A stretch of DNA of 64,000 nucleotides. It comes from Yponomeuta sedellus (taxonomy: Eukaryota > Arthropoda > Insecta > Lepidoptera > Yponomeutidae). The stretch lies in NCBI GenBank assembly GCA_934045075.1, contig OW203726.1:15484537-15548536 (forward strand). Direction: 5' to 3'. The notes below the pieces were generated by a model. It worked only from the letters and a program-made list of their open reading frames with translations, was not told where the DNA came from and searched no databases. Both the position numbers and the translations under genes were made by a program. This document shows, piece after piece, positions 1 to 9,905 of this stretch (position 1 is the first letter of the stretch; each line of letters opens with the position of its first letter).

Positions 1-1
1 A

Positions 2-3000
2 GTGGTGTGTGCCATTGATAAGGGCTACACAATGATGTCTACAACAACTGGCTGTAAATTTAGCATAAATGGAAAAGTTACCTGTACTGCCACCAGAGTG
101 GGCAATCTCTATTTAATGGACTTTCAATGTCAAAACAGTGATTCAGTAGCTCTGTCAACTCTGAGTGAATGGCATGAGCGACTTGCTCATCAAAATTTCA
201 ATCATACAAAAAGAGTGTTAAATTCAAACAATTTGCAATACAAAGGGTCATCTGATGAGCAATGTATTTCTTGCATTAAGGGGAAACAACACAGGGAATC
301 ATTCAGTAAAAGTGACAGCCAGTGTACCTATCCCGGGGAACTAATACATATGGATCTTTGTGGGCCTATGGAAGTAGAATCATTAGGGGGTTCAAAATAT
401 TTTTTGCTATTGAAAGATGATTACAGTAGCTTCAGATTTGTTTACTTTTTAAAAAATAAATGGGAAACAAAGTCTTGCATTGAAAAATTTCTAACTTTCT
501 TTGAGTATAAAGTTAAAACAATAAGGTCGGACAACGGGAAAGAGTTTGTGAATAGGGACATTAAAAGTTTGTTTGACAGGATGGGTATAACACACCAAAC
601 TACAGTAAGCTACACTCCTGAGCAAAATGGAAGAGCAGAACGTGACATGCGTACTATTGTGGAGTCAGCAAGAACCTTGTTACAAGCAAAGGACCTCGAT
701 AAAAGTTTCTGGGCAGAGGCTGTAAGTACCGCTGTATTTACAATAAATAGAACAGGCCCAAGCAAAATATCTGGCAAATCACCTTTCCAGTTAATGTTTC
801 AGAAAGAGTTTGATATTAACACACTAAGGACATTTGGTTCTGAAGTATATATACATATACCTAAACAGAGGCGATTAAAATGGGATGCAAAAAGCAGAAA
901 AGGATTATTTGTGGGCTATGGTATTGATTGTAAGGGTTATAGAGTGTGGATGCCAGACATTAGACAGGTGGAAACTAAAAGAGATGTCATCTTTATAAAA
1001 AAATCCAAGAAAACAGAAGAACAGGAAGAACATATATTTGTAAAGGACAAAGTTTATGAAAGAGAAGAAGAAGAAACAGAAAGTACAGAGAAAAGAATAC
1101 AAACAGAAGAAAGAAGACTTACTGAAGAAAGAAGGCATGTAGGAGAGCGAGAATCTGAGGGAAGTGAACACACAGATGAAAGAATAGGTACAGAAGAGGA
1201 AAGTCAAACAGAAAAGAAGAAACCTATGGAAGAGGAACAAAATGCAGATGATCAAATAAATGAGGAGAACAGAAGATCTAAAAGGACAGATGAAAGTATC
1301 GAAATAGAGCAAAGAGACACTATCCAGGAAGACGAGCTTCAGTTTTATGATATAGAAAATGAAGAAATCCATGAAGAAGGTGAGACAGACGAAGGAGAAA
1401 GAAGAACAAGGACAAGAATTGTGAAAAGACCTAAAAGGTTTGACGACTATTATATGAATTTCATAGCTGTTGAAGAAGACCAACTATCGTATAATGAAGC
1501 CTTAAAGAGTGGTGATGCTAAGAGATGGAAGAAAGCAATAGATGATGAGTTAGAAGCCTTAAAGAAAAACAACACTTGGATTGAAACAGATTTACCTCCG
1601 AACAAGAAGACTATAAAAGCAAAATGGGTTTTTAGAGTGAAGAAAGGAGAAAAAGGACAGCTGTCATTCAAAGCTAGACTGGTTGCCAGAGGATTTCAAC
1701 AGGAAGACCACTTTGATCATTCTGATATTTATGCACCAGTGGCAAAATTACCAACGGTAAGGATACTTCTTGCAGTAGCAAATAAATATAATTTAAGAAT
1801 GGACCAGATGGATGTGAAAAGTGCCTTTTTATATGGCGATATTGAAGAAGAGGTTTATCTAAGAATACCAGAAGGCCTAGAAGACAGAGGAAAAGTGTTA
1901 AAATTACAGAAGTCACTATATGGACTCAAAAAGTCTCCAAAGATGTGGAATGAAAAATTAAATGAATGTTTGATACAGGAAGGGTTTTCTAGAAGCAAGT
2001 CTGACTACTGCCTTTACTACAAGGAAGGAAAGAAATTCTATGTATTGGTTTATGTAGATGACTTAATTTTGATAAGTGAAGATGTTGAAGACTTACAAAA
2101 GTTAAAAAGAACATTAAAGACAAAGTTTGAAATGAAGGACATCGGAAAGGTTTCAAAATACTTAGGAATTAATATAAATAAAGGAGAAGGAATACTACAG
2201 CTTGATCAGAAGGAATATTTGGAAGAACTATTAATCAAATATAACATGAAAAATTGTAAGCCAGCAGCAACACCAATTGAAGTTGGATTGGAAATACTAT
2301 CAGAATCAACAAATGATAAGGGATTAATAAAAAGGTGTAGAAGACTGATTGGCAGCCTTATGTATGCTATGCTAGGAACAAGACCAGATATATGTTTTGC
2401 TCTTAGTTTTCTCAGCAGATATCAAGCATGTGCAAATGAACAATTATGGAAAGCACTTAAGAGAGTTCTGCGTTATATTAAAGGGACAATTAATTTAAAA
2501 CTAATTTACAATTTTCATAAAGATATTCCTATACTGCTAGGTTATACGGATGCAGATTGGGGAGGGGATAAAAAGGACAGGAAATCTACTTCAGGTTATA
2601 TTATGCAATTATTTGGTTGTACTGTATCTTGGAGTTCTAGTAAACAACAATGTGTTTCTTTGTCTACCACAGAATCAGAATATATTGCTTTGGGAAAAGG
2701 CGCTTCAGAGGGATGTTGGATAAGGAACCTTTTACAGGAAATAGGCATTGGTTGTCACAAAGTAGTCTTATTTGTTGATAATCAGTCCGCCATTTGTATT
2801 GCAAAGAATCCTGAAAAACACAGTCGAGTAAAGCATATTGATATCAAATATCACTTCATTAGAAGCAAAGTGTGTGACAAAACTATAGATTTGAATTATA
2901 TCCCTACAGATGAACAGGTTGCTGATATTTGTACGAAAGGTTTAAACAAAGTTTTATTTGAAAAACATATAAATAAAATAAAACTCATAAGAAGTTTCAA

Positions 3001-3004
3001 CTAA
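2..3004 (+). CDS. Copia-type (Ty1/Copia) retrotransposon Pol polyprotein, 5'-partial
   Basis: Copies the element's RNA into DNA and inserts it, in a cytoplasmic particle and then the nucleus. The frame is open from the window edge to TAA at 3002-3004, about 1000 codons; Gag, protease and the 5' LTR lie outside. Counting from nt 2: a GAG-pre-integrase zinc region (H58, H63, C88, C91); integrase core D118, D177, E213 with the D-x35-E spacing; a charged Glu/Arg/Lys/Thr linker of about 140 residues (about 340-480); RT of the RVT_2 type with D604 in motif A and YVDD at 684-687; RNase H with D850 (TDADWGG), a TESEY motif near 890 and D926. The domain order integrase-RT-RNase H is diagnostic of Copia and excludes Gypsy. 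No stop or frameshift interrupts the visible part, so the copy is fairly young. The Copia call is nearly certain; the family is not named. Confidence 0.96.
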   Translation: MVCAIDKGYTMMSTTTGCKFSINGKVTCTATRVGNLYLMDFQCQNSDSVALSTLSEWHERLAHQNFNHTKRVLNSNNLQYKGSSDEQCISCIKGKQHRESFSKSDSQCTYPGELIHMDLCGPMEVESLGGSKYFLLLKDDYSSFRFVYFLKNKWETKSCIEKFLTFFEYKVKTIRSDNGKEFVNRDIKSLFDRMGITHQTTVSYTPEQNGRAERDMRTIVESARTLLQAKDLDKSFWAEAVSTAVFTINRTGPSKISGKSPFQLMFQKEFDINTLRTFGSEVYIHIPKQRRLKWDAKSRKGLFVGYGIDCKGYRVWMPDIRQVETKRDVIFIKKSKKTEEQEEHIFVKDKVYEREEEETESTEKRIQTEERRLTEERRHVGERESEGSEHTDERIGTEEESQTEKKKPMEEEQNADDQINEENRRSKRTDESIEIEQRDTIQEDELQFYDIENEEIHEEGETDEGERRTRTRIVKRPKRFDDYYMNFIAVEEDQLSYNEALKSGDAKRWKKAIDDELEALKKNNTWIETDLPPNKKTIKAKWVFRVKKGEKGQLSFKARLVARGFQQEDHFDHSDIYAPVAKLPTVRILLAVANKYNLRMDQMDVKSAFLYGDIEEEVYLRIPEGLEDRGKVLKLQKSLYGLKKSPKMWNEKLNECLIQEGFSRSKSDYCLYYKEGKKFYVLVYVDDLILISEDVEDLQKLKRTLKTKFEMKDIGKVSKYLGININKGEGILQLDQKEYLEELLIKYNMKNCKPAATPIEVGLEILSESTNDKGLIKRCRRLIGSLMYAMLGTRPDICFALSFLSRYQACANEQLWKALKRVLRYIKGTINLKLIYNFHKDIPILLGYTDADWGGDKKDRKSTSGYIMQLFGCTVSWSSSKQQCVSLSTTESEYIALGKGASEGCWIRNLLQEIGIGCHKVVLFVDNQSAICIAKNPEKHSRVKHIDIKYHFIRSKVCDKTIDLNYIPTDEQVADICTKGLNKVLFEKHINKIKLIRSFN

Positions 3005-3558
3005 GATATATCTTATGATTTATTTAATGAAAGTAAATATTTTCTTTTTGCTATTAAGCTTAATTTGCTTAATGAGACAAGTTTGTTATAAGGTAGCGGA
3101 TGTACCTCGAGTGTTTTATTTTTTTTTTTTTTTTTTGTTTTTGGTTTTTAACATGGGCAAATGTTGTTGCTAATATTAGGTATTTAATATGATTGTTTTA
3201 GTTTTCATTGAGGAAGGGTATTAAAATGTGCAAGGAAAACTAATTTATTTCCTGTAATCGAAAACCAACTTAATCTGTTTTTTTCTTTTTGTCTATGGTT
3301 TTTTCCCTCTCATGTAAAGATGTCTGTTTTAATAATATAGTCCTCGTTTATTAATAAAAACTGCTGGTTTCCTTTATCTTCATCTGTTACCCTAAGAACG
3401 TAAAATAAGGAAATATGGATAGATAGCATATAATACGGATACACCTAGTAAGTGGGAGTTCCACCCATAAGATAGAAATATGAAGTATGCAAGAAAGAAC
3501 CGGTATGAAGAATAAAAGTAATAATAAAATAATAAAAGCCTAACATAGACACCGATCA
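3005..3558 (+). other. Copia 3' untranslated region and probable 3' LTR (boundaries unresolved)
   Basis: AT-rich non-coding DNA directly after the Copia stop codon. A purine run (TGAGGAAGGG, about 3209-3218) resembles the polypurine tract that primes plus-strand synthesis, so the 3' LTR probably starts at about 3219-3220. An AATAAA-type signal occurs near 3354. The far end of the LTR cannot be set because the 5' LTR is outside the window. A TGTTGGA motif at 3559 also looks like a Copia LTR start but lacks a purine tract before it. Confidence 0.5.
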
Positions 3559-3575
3559 TGTTGGAGGTAGAGTCT

Positions 3576-3609
3576 ACTGTTCTACCTCTAATGTTAGAGG
3601 TAGAACAGT
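3576..3609. repeat. perfect 16-bp inverted repeat with 2-nt loop
   Basis: Arms 3576-3591 and 3594-3609 are exact reverse complements separated by TG. The repeat sits 17 bp after the TGTTGGA motif at 3559. It may be part of an LTR or a small foldback element. Confidence 0.85.
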
Positions 3610-3710
3610 CTAGGCTACCGCTGCTGCTCTTTCTGCTCTACTACTGCTGAACAGGGGGATTCTTATACGAACGGAAAATTTAATTTCTTGAACTGAAAGA
3701 ACTGATCTTG

Positions 3711-4004
3711 ATCTTTGATCTTGCGCATTTTCACTGATCAGCTTTATGCATACTTGTGTTGGCGCTAAGCTCTGGTGGAAAAGCCTTGGGCAACGCTACC
3801 GTCGTCATACCATCTCCGACAAACGTGGTGCGGGTTGTACAAGCGGGGATCAAAGCTGGGGAGGCGATGCAGAGCGCGCGGCTTGCTCCCTTGGGCTTTT
3901 CCCACAGCGTAGGGAAGACGTGTTTTAATCTCATTGCGAATAGCGTGATAATTACAATTTGTAATTTTCAGTTTTTTTTTATTATTATATTCTGTGTAAC
4001 TTTC
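3711..4004 (+). other. GC-richer segment of unknown origin
   Basis: The stretch 3750-3935 is clearly richer in G and C than its surroundings and keeps a reading frame open from 3756 to 4010 (84 codons), but both strands are open in several frames and no domain is recognised. It could be a repeat fragment or an exapted LINE 5' end. No function is assigned. Confidence 0.3.
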
Positions 4005-4125
4005 GATTGACTGTCTCGCTCTAAGCGATAAAACCGCCAATTGTACAAAATTACTTAGATTTAAGAAATCATGGTTGTATTCTTTTTCTATCTTATACTA
4101 TCTCTATCTATTCTGTGTAACTTCT
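4005..4125 (+). repeat. LINE 3'-tail repeat, 'T' family (AGCGATAAGACCGCC core), copy 1
   Basis: Shares with 12266-12385, 20445-20597, 42137-42268 and the reverse copy 43415-43540 a core reading CTCTTAGCGATAAGACCGCC, then AATTGTA, ATTACTTAGATT and ATGGTTGTA, ending in TCTA-rich sequence. This looks like the 5'-truncated 3' end of a non-LTR element with a simple-repeat tail. The parent LINE is not in the window. Confidence 0.7.
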
Positions 4126-4127
4126 GA

Positions 4128-4345
4128 GCGGCGGTAGCCTAGTAGGTAGTATGATGGACTCGTAACCAAGAGACCCAGGTTCGATTCCCAGTGCGGATAT
4201 GTACCAATGCGCATGTAACGACTTTGTTTTCTAAGTTATGTACATTTGTATAGTCATAGTAGCAATACCACTCGCTAACGGTCAAGGATAATATCTTGAG
4301 GAAACCAGAGTGTCTGGGGTGTTCAAATACCTCAGCTTTGTGGGC
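4128..4345 (+). repeat. tRNA-derived SINE, family S1
   Basis: The head resembles a tRNA with a B box GGTTCGATTCC at about 4179-4189. The body contains the S1 hallmarks TGTACCAATG, CTAAGTTATGTACATTTG and AATACCACTCGCTAAC. Other S1 copies lie at 4983, 9728 (-), 22640 (-), 26435 and 41880. An internal pol III promoter is expected from the A and B boxes, and mobilisation would depend on a LINE. The head is not a canonical tRNA, so it is not called a tRNA gene. Confidence 0.8.
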
Positions 4346-4615
4346 TGAGTAAAAAAATTACGCAGGTTTTATTTTGATAACATTCAACCTGACACGGAAA
4401 GCAAGATACACATAGATTGTCCGGTCGTATCGGTTATCCCCCACAGGCTATCTCTAATAGTCAACGATTCAGAGCTAATTGCACCTCTTCCCGCATGGGA
4501 CGTGTCAACGTTGTCGTCTTTACCCGTGTTAGGGGATGTTTACCCTCACGAACCACAAGTCAACCGCAGAAATAATGTACACTAAGCTTAGTTATACTGC
4601 GTATGTTGATAAGCT

Positions 4616-4835
4616 GTGTGGTGTTGGCCTAGAGAATAGCACCAACCCAAATTCTTCCCGCGGGTGTCGTAAAAGGCGACTAAGTGGGCTAAGTGAGCTA
4701 GTGGGCAGCAGCGCCCCCTGCAGTCCAGCGTGGGGATTATGGGCACTACCCCTCAATGATGGCACAACCTTGTGCTATGGCGTTAATTAGGGGAGGGCTA
4801 TGTCGAGCAGAGGACTAATATAGCCTGAAGAAAAG
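4616..4835 (+). repeat. non-autonomous element built from LINE ends (family D), copy 1
   Basis: Begins with a block (CACCAACCCAAATTCTTCCC) of a kind found in lepidopteran LINE leaders, recalled rather than checked. It ends with GGGGAGGGCTATGTC and GGACTAATATAGCCTGA, the 3' end that codes for the C-terminus in the RTE-type fragments at 23532 and 42338. The middle block (GCAGCRCCGCCCCCTGCAGT) is shared with 22350-22505. It looks like an internally deleted LINE derivative. Confidence 0.6.
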
Positions 4836-4982
4836 CTTAGTTATAGCACCCACAGGCTGTAAGGTAAGTACCATACACATGTGAAGTTGCGGCATTATAA
4901 TGTATGGAACCGATAATAACCGATATTTTTCCGGTTTTTTCGCTAATTGGGACAGTTTTCCCAATTAGTGTAAGTGAAAAGC

Positions 4983-5195
4983 GGTAGTGGCGGAGCGGTA
5001 GAAGGCCGGTTTCATAATCGGGAGGTGGTGGTTTCGAATCCAAGCATGTACCAATGACTTTGTTTTCTAAGTTAAGTACATTTGTGAAGTTATAGTAGCA
5101 ATACCACTCGCTGACTGTGACAGAAAACGTCTTGAGGAAACCCTAGTGTCTGAAGTGAACAATGGCCTAACTATGAGGTTAAGTGCGTAGCTCTG
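4983..5195 (+). repeat. tRNA-derived SINE, family S1, copy 2
   Basis: tRNA-like head with B box GGTTTCGAATCC at about 5030-5041, followed by the S1 body (CCAATGACTTTGTTTTCTAA, AATACCACTCGCTGAC) and the tail CTATGAGGTTAAGTGCG. Confidence 0.8.
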
Positions 5196-5249
5196 ACATA
5201 GCAGAGAGTCTTAAAATCTATAATTATCTACACACATTGACTTTTGTAC

Positions 5250-5535
5250 ACACGTAATGAGATGATTTATACAGCATCCAGTGGCATCTTCACTGACACA
5301 AGAAGGGTGAAGGGACCACTCGGATGCTGTAATGCCTGAGACATGTTTTTTTAAATGGCGTAGGCTTGCGAAGCACCTGCACAACTAACAACTTAATCGA
5401 CCTAGCCCACAGGAAAGACTAGTCAATACGTGCGGAGCCAACCAAGCCGCGGGTTTCCTCACGATGTTTTCCCTCACGGGTAGCATGTGGTATTGCGAGT
5501 ACGCAAATGTACATAACTTTGAAAGTATTATCTAC
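5250..5535 (-). repeat. dispersed repeat plus partial reverse S1 body
   Basis: 5260-5340 (ACAGCATCCAGTGGCATCTT, CCACTCGGATGCTGTAA) recurs in inverted form at about 18430-18500. 5450-5532 is a reverse S1 body (TTTCCTCACGATGTTTTCC, GTATTGCGAGTACGC). The family of the first part is not recognised. 5536-5739 shows nothing supportable except a short imperfect duplication of an AAACACAGCG motif. Confidence 0.55.
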
Positions 5536-5739
5536 ATACAACGTATAATGTTCTTAAGTAGTAGTATTTAATTTATCTTTTGTTGATCGCCCATACACCT
5601 TCAAGACCCGACCTTTATAAATTGGGTAACCATTAAACACAGCGGTCGATTAGTGAGAGTCATTAATCCACTAGTGCATATTAGAGTTGACGTGATCGAT
5701 CGTTTTCCACGCGTTTGATGAATGGCCACTAAACACAGC

Positions 5740-6000
5740 GTCCAGGCATGACAATATCTTGAAAAATTATGAAAATCTAGCCGAACAAAGCTTTAGTTGG
5801 AAAATTTACGTTAAGGGCGCTTTCGGTTGCTAAGTAGCGCCACGAATAGAATAAAAATCATAACCTGTTTTTTTAAGTACGGTTTTAAAAAAAAGAAAAC
5901 ATCAACAACCAATCAATGTCTTATGTTTTTCTTTGATTGGTTATTCTGTGTTAAAATTGTTCTGTGTTTTGTGTGTAATAAATAAACCATTTCTATTCTT
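5740..6000 (+). repeat. retroelement 3' end leading into the (TTCTA)n array
   Basis: A/T-rich sequence with a hairpin (arms 5907-5916 and 5933-5942) and then AATAAATAAA at about 5978-5987, immediately followed by TTCTATTCTT and the pure pentamer array. A stem-loop, a poly(A)-like signal and a simple-repeat tail are what LINE and SINE 3' ends look like. The family is unknown. Confidence 0.5.
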
Positions 6001-8133
6001 TTCTATTCTATTCTATTCTATTCTATTCTATTCTATTCTATTCTATTCTATTCTATTCTATTCTATTCTATTCTATTCTATTCTATTCTATTCTATTCTA
6101 TTCTATTCTATTCTATTCTATTCTATTCTATTCTATTCTATTCTATTCTATTCTATTCTATTCTATTCTATTCTATTCTATTCTATTCTATTCTATTCTA
6201 TTCTATTCTATTCTATTCTATTCTATTCTATTCTATTCTATTCTATTCTATTCTATTCTATTCTATTCTATTCTATTCTATTCTATTCTATTCTATTCTA
6301 TTCTATTCTATTCTATTCTATTCTATTCTATTCTATTCTATTCTATTCTATTCTATTCTATTCTATTCTATTCTATTCTATTCTATTCTATTCTATTCTA
6401 TTCTATTCTATTCTATTCTATTCTATTCTATTCTATTCTATTCTATTCTATTCTATTCTATTCTATTCTATTCTATTCTATTCTATTCTATTCTATTCTA
6501 TTCTATTCTATTCTATTCTATTCTATTCTATTCTATTCTATTCTATTCTATTCTATTCTATTCTATTCTATTCTATTCTATTCTATTCTATTCTATTCTA
6601 TTCTATTCTATTCTATTCTATTCTATTCTATTCTATTCTATTCTATTCTATTCTATTCTATTCTATTCTATTCTATTCTATTCTATTCTATTCTATTCTA
6701 TTCTATTCTATTCTATTCTATTCTATTCTATTCTATTCTATTCTATTCTATTCTATTCTATTCTATTCTATTCTATTCTATTCTATTCTATTCTATTCTA
6801 TTCTATTCTATTCTATTCTATTCTATTCTATTCTATTCTATTCTATTCTATTCTATTCTATTCTATTCTATTCTATTCTATTCTATTCTATTCTATTCTA
6901 TTCTATTCTATTCTATTCTATTCTATTCTATTCTATTCTATTCTATTCTATTCTATTCTATTCTATTCTATTCTATTCTATTCTATTCTATTCTATTCTA
7001 TTCTATTCTATTCTATTCTATTCTATTCTATTCTATTCTATTCTATTCTATTCTATTCTATTCTATTCTATTCTATTCTATTCTATTCTATTCTATTCTA
7101 TTCTATTCTATTCTATTCTATTCTATTCTATTCTATTCTATTCTATTCTATTCTATTCTATTCTATTCTATTCTATTCTATTCTATTCTATTCTATTCTA
7201 TTCTATTCTATTCTATTCTATTCTATTCTATTCTATTCTATTCTATTCTATTCTATTCTATTCTATTCTATTCTATTCTATTCTATTCTATTCTATTCTA
7301 TTCTATTCTATTCTATTCTATTCTATTCTATTCTATTCTATTCTATTCTATTCTATTCTATTCTATTCTATTCTATTCTATTCTATTCTATTCTATTCTA
7401 TTCTATTCTATTCTATTCTATTCTATTCTATTCTATTCTATTCTATTCTATTCTATTCTATTCTATTCTATTCTATTCTATTCTATTCTATTCTATTCTA
7501 TTCTATTCTATTCTATTCTATTCTATTCTATTCTATTCTATTCTATTCTATTCTATTCTATTCTATTCTATTCTATTCTATTCTATTCTATTCTATTCTA
7601 TTCTATTCTATTCTATTCTATTCTATTCTATTCTATTCTATTCTATTCTATTCTATTCTATTCTATTCTATTCTATTCTATTCTATTCTATTCTATTCTA
7701 TTCTATTCTATTCTATTCTATTCTATTCTATTCTATTCTATTCTATTCTATTCTATTCTATTCTATTCTATTCTATTCTATTCTATTCTATTCTATTCTA
7801 TTCTATTCTATTCTATTCTATTCTATTCTATTCTATTCTATTCTATTCTATTCTATTCTATTCTATTCTATTCTATTCTATTCTATTCTATTCTATTCTA
7901 TTCTATTCTATTCTATTCTATTCTATTCTATTCTATTCTATTCTATTCTATTCTATTCTATTCTATTCTATTCTATTCTATTCTATTCTATTCTATTCTA
8001 TTCTATTCTATTCTATTCTATTCTATTCTATTCTATTCTATTCTATTCTATTCTATTCTATTCTATTCTATTCTATTCTATTCTATTCTATTCTATTCTA
8101 TTCTATTCTATTCTATTCTATTCTATTCTATTC
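6001..8133. repeat. giant perfect (TTCTA)n microsatellite, about 427 units
   Basis: 2133 bp of pentamer repeated in unbroken phase. No substitution or indel is visible between 6001 and 8133; one imperfect unit (TTCTT) lies just upstream. It is bounded on the left by a retroelement-like 3' end and on the right by a truncated X repeat. It is non-coding, although one frame is open throughout because no stop occurs in the repeated codons. Confidence 0.99.
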
Positions 8134-8238
8134 AATCCACCAATCCAGACTTGGCCTCCGTGGTGGAGTATGGCCTAACTTTCCTGCAATGCAGGAAGAG
8201 ACCCGTGCCTTAGGAATGTGAACGTACAAGGTTTGATA
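8133..8238 (-). repeat. repeat X, copy 1 (truncated by the pentamer array)
   Basis: Reverse-orientation 5' third of X: CAATCCACCAATCCAGACTT, GTGGTGGAGTATGGCCTAAC, AGAGACCCGTGCC, ending GGTTTGATATC. The remainder, including the terminal hairpin, is missing where the (TTCTA)n array begins. Confidence 0.85.
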
Positions 8239-8651
8239 TCGAAACATCAACAAACGGCCGTTTTAGCGGAAATCGATTACAGTCCTATGTCGTTGATCCT
8301 AGGTTGTAGGCTGTATGTTCTAAAAATAGTTATAGAAGATATTAAGATGTTTGATGGTTTTAAAAACCTATTTAAAACTATAGGGAAGAGCGGGTGATCG
8401 TGCTCTATAAATCACTATAAAGGGAAATTTCCCGCCAGGCAGATCGTGTGCCTGGGGACGGCCGGTCCAACTGATGTTAGTCGGACGTTATATTTATGGT
8501 ATATCTTTGAAACACTTTGATTGCGCGATGCAGGAATGTTGGAGTTTGTAGTACGCGTGCAGAGTTGGCATGTGCTCGCCACAAAACCATCAAACATCTA
8601 ATTCGTTAGATGTTTAGTTAGTGCGTTAAAAAGAATATAATCATGTATGAT

Positions 8652-8810
8652 TGACGGCCTCGGTGGCACGGTTTGGCACGCTGACTGTAAAACCGAAGGT
8701 CTCGGCTTCGATCCCCGGCCGGGTCAAACTAGGAAACGAACTTTTCTAGTTTGTCTCGGGTCTTAAATGTTATCTATGTATTTATTGTATTAAATCTATC
8801 GTCGAGTTAT
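8652..8810 (+). repeat. tRNA-derived SINE, family S3
   Basis: tRNA-like head CGGTGGCACGGTTTGGCA (A-box region) with the B box GGCTTCGATCCC, then a GTCAAACTAG... CTAGTTTGTC stem and GGGTCTTAAATGTTATCTAT. It resembles the SINE at 39023-39227 in layout (AGTCCAGGTCTTGGATGTTT there). Confidence 0.75.
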
Positions 8811-8815
8811 TATGA

Positions 8816-9727
8816 TGGTTACTTTTTGAAGAATATTTATTATGATGGTTACTTTTTGAAGAAAATGTATTATAAAACAAGTTACGATTCCCATTCCATT
8901 GGTGGCGCCAGTTAGTACCTTAAAGGGCCTTAAGTAACATAGGCCAAGATTTTTAAAGATTTCAAATTATTTAGTTCCGGAAACGGACGAGGGGAGTTTA
9001 GTGAAACATTACGTGTTAAGAGATTTAACAATTTGTAGTCAGTTTATGTATAAGAATATTAAGTAGGTACGTCAGGAAAAATATCAACTTTAAAACTTTA
9101 AGCAACCAAAACAATGAAAATAATAGAGAGAAAAACGTGAACTTTCGTTACCGTATACAAATCTACTTTATAAGCTTGGAAGAAACGCGGTTCAAAATGA
9201 CTGTCTGTACGGTCGCGGTCTAAAAATGTTTATCGGTTTTCAAATTAGATTATTTAACACACTCTGTGTGCAGTAAAGTCTAAAATGCTATATCTAGGTA
9301 CGTATTACTTTTTAATAGTTGTAGCATCGATTCTAACAAAAAGAGTATTCATGACGTTTTGATGATGAAACTCTTTTCTTTATTTAAAAGTTGACATAAT
9401 TGAATTTTTTACAATGACATTTATCAAACATACTAGGATTGAAATAATAGAAATTGATTGTAAAACCATGGCAACCTCGCTTGTGTGAATCTCTATTGCT
9501 TCTTTTATGCTCTATGCCTAATCTATGCTCTATGCCTAATCAAATCTCATAATATCATCGACCATGTGGCATAGATTTGTGCATGCAATTACCAGCCTTA
9601 AGGTGGTAAACATTTTCAGACCGCGAGTGTACATATTCTACTTATTATTATTATGTAGCCTATAAACGTCCCGTGTGTCCATCGCTGATTGGCATTTTTG
9701 AGAGCCGAGATATTTAAACACTACAAA
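8816..9727. other. AT-rich DNA, nothing identified
   Basis: Contains a short direct duplication of ATTATGATGGTTACTTTTTG at about 8808 and 8837 and no supportable gene or element. Confidence 0.5.
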
Positions 9728-9905
9728 CACTCAGGTTTCCTCATGATGTTTTCCTTCGCCGTTAGCGAGTGGTATTGGTACTATAACTTCACAAATTTAC
9801 ATAACTTACAAAACAAATCATTGGTGCATGCTTGCACTAGGAATCGAATCTGGGGCTCTCGCTGACGAGTCCATTGTTCTACCCACTGAGCTACCGCCGC
9901 TCTGA
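9728..9905 (-). repeat. tRNA-derived SINE, family S1, reverse copy
   Basis: Reverse-oriented S1: GTTTCCTCATGATGTTTTCC, then the body, then the tRNA-like head ending CCCACTGAGCTACCGCCGCT. The B box on the minus strand reads GATTCGATTCC. Confidence 0.8.

Noticed and set aside
905..1483. 192-codon minus-strand frame rich in Phe and Ser
   Set aside because: Shadow of the purine-rich Copia linker read on the other strand.
3756..4010. 84-codon frame in the GC-richer segment after the Copia element
   Set aside because: Open on both strands with no recognisable domain; kept only as an unexplained segment.
6001..8133. CRISPR array or bacterial repeat region
   Set aside because: The repeats are short tandem units without spacers, and all other content is eukaryotic.
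5933..8221. 762-codon open frame of repeated Phe-Tyr-Ser-Ile-Leu
   Set aside because: It is the translation of the (TTCTA)n microsatellite, which has no stop in that frame; no gene signal.
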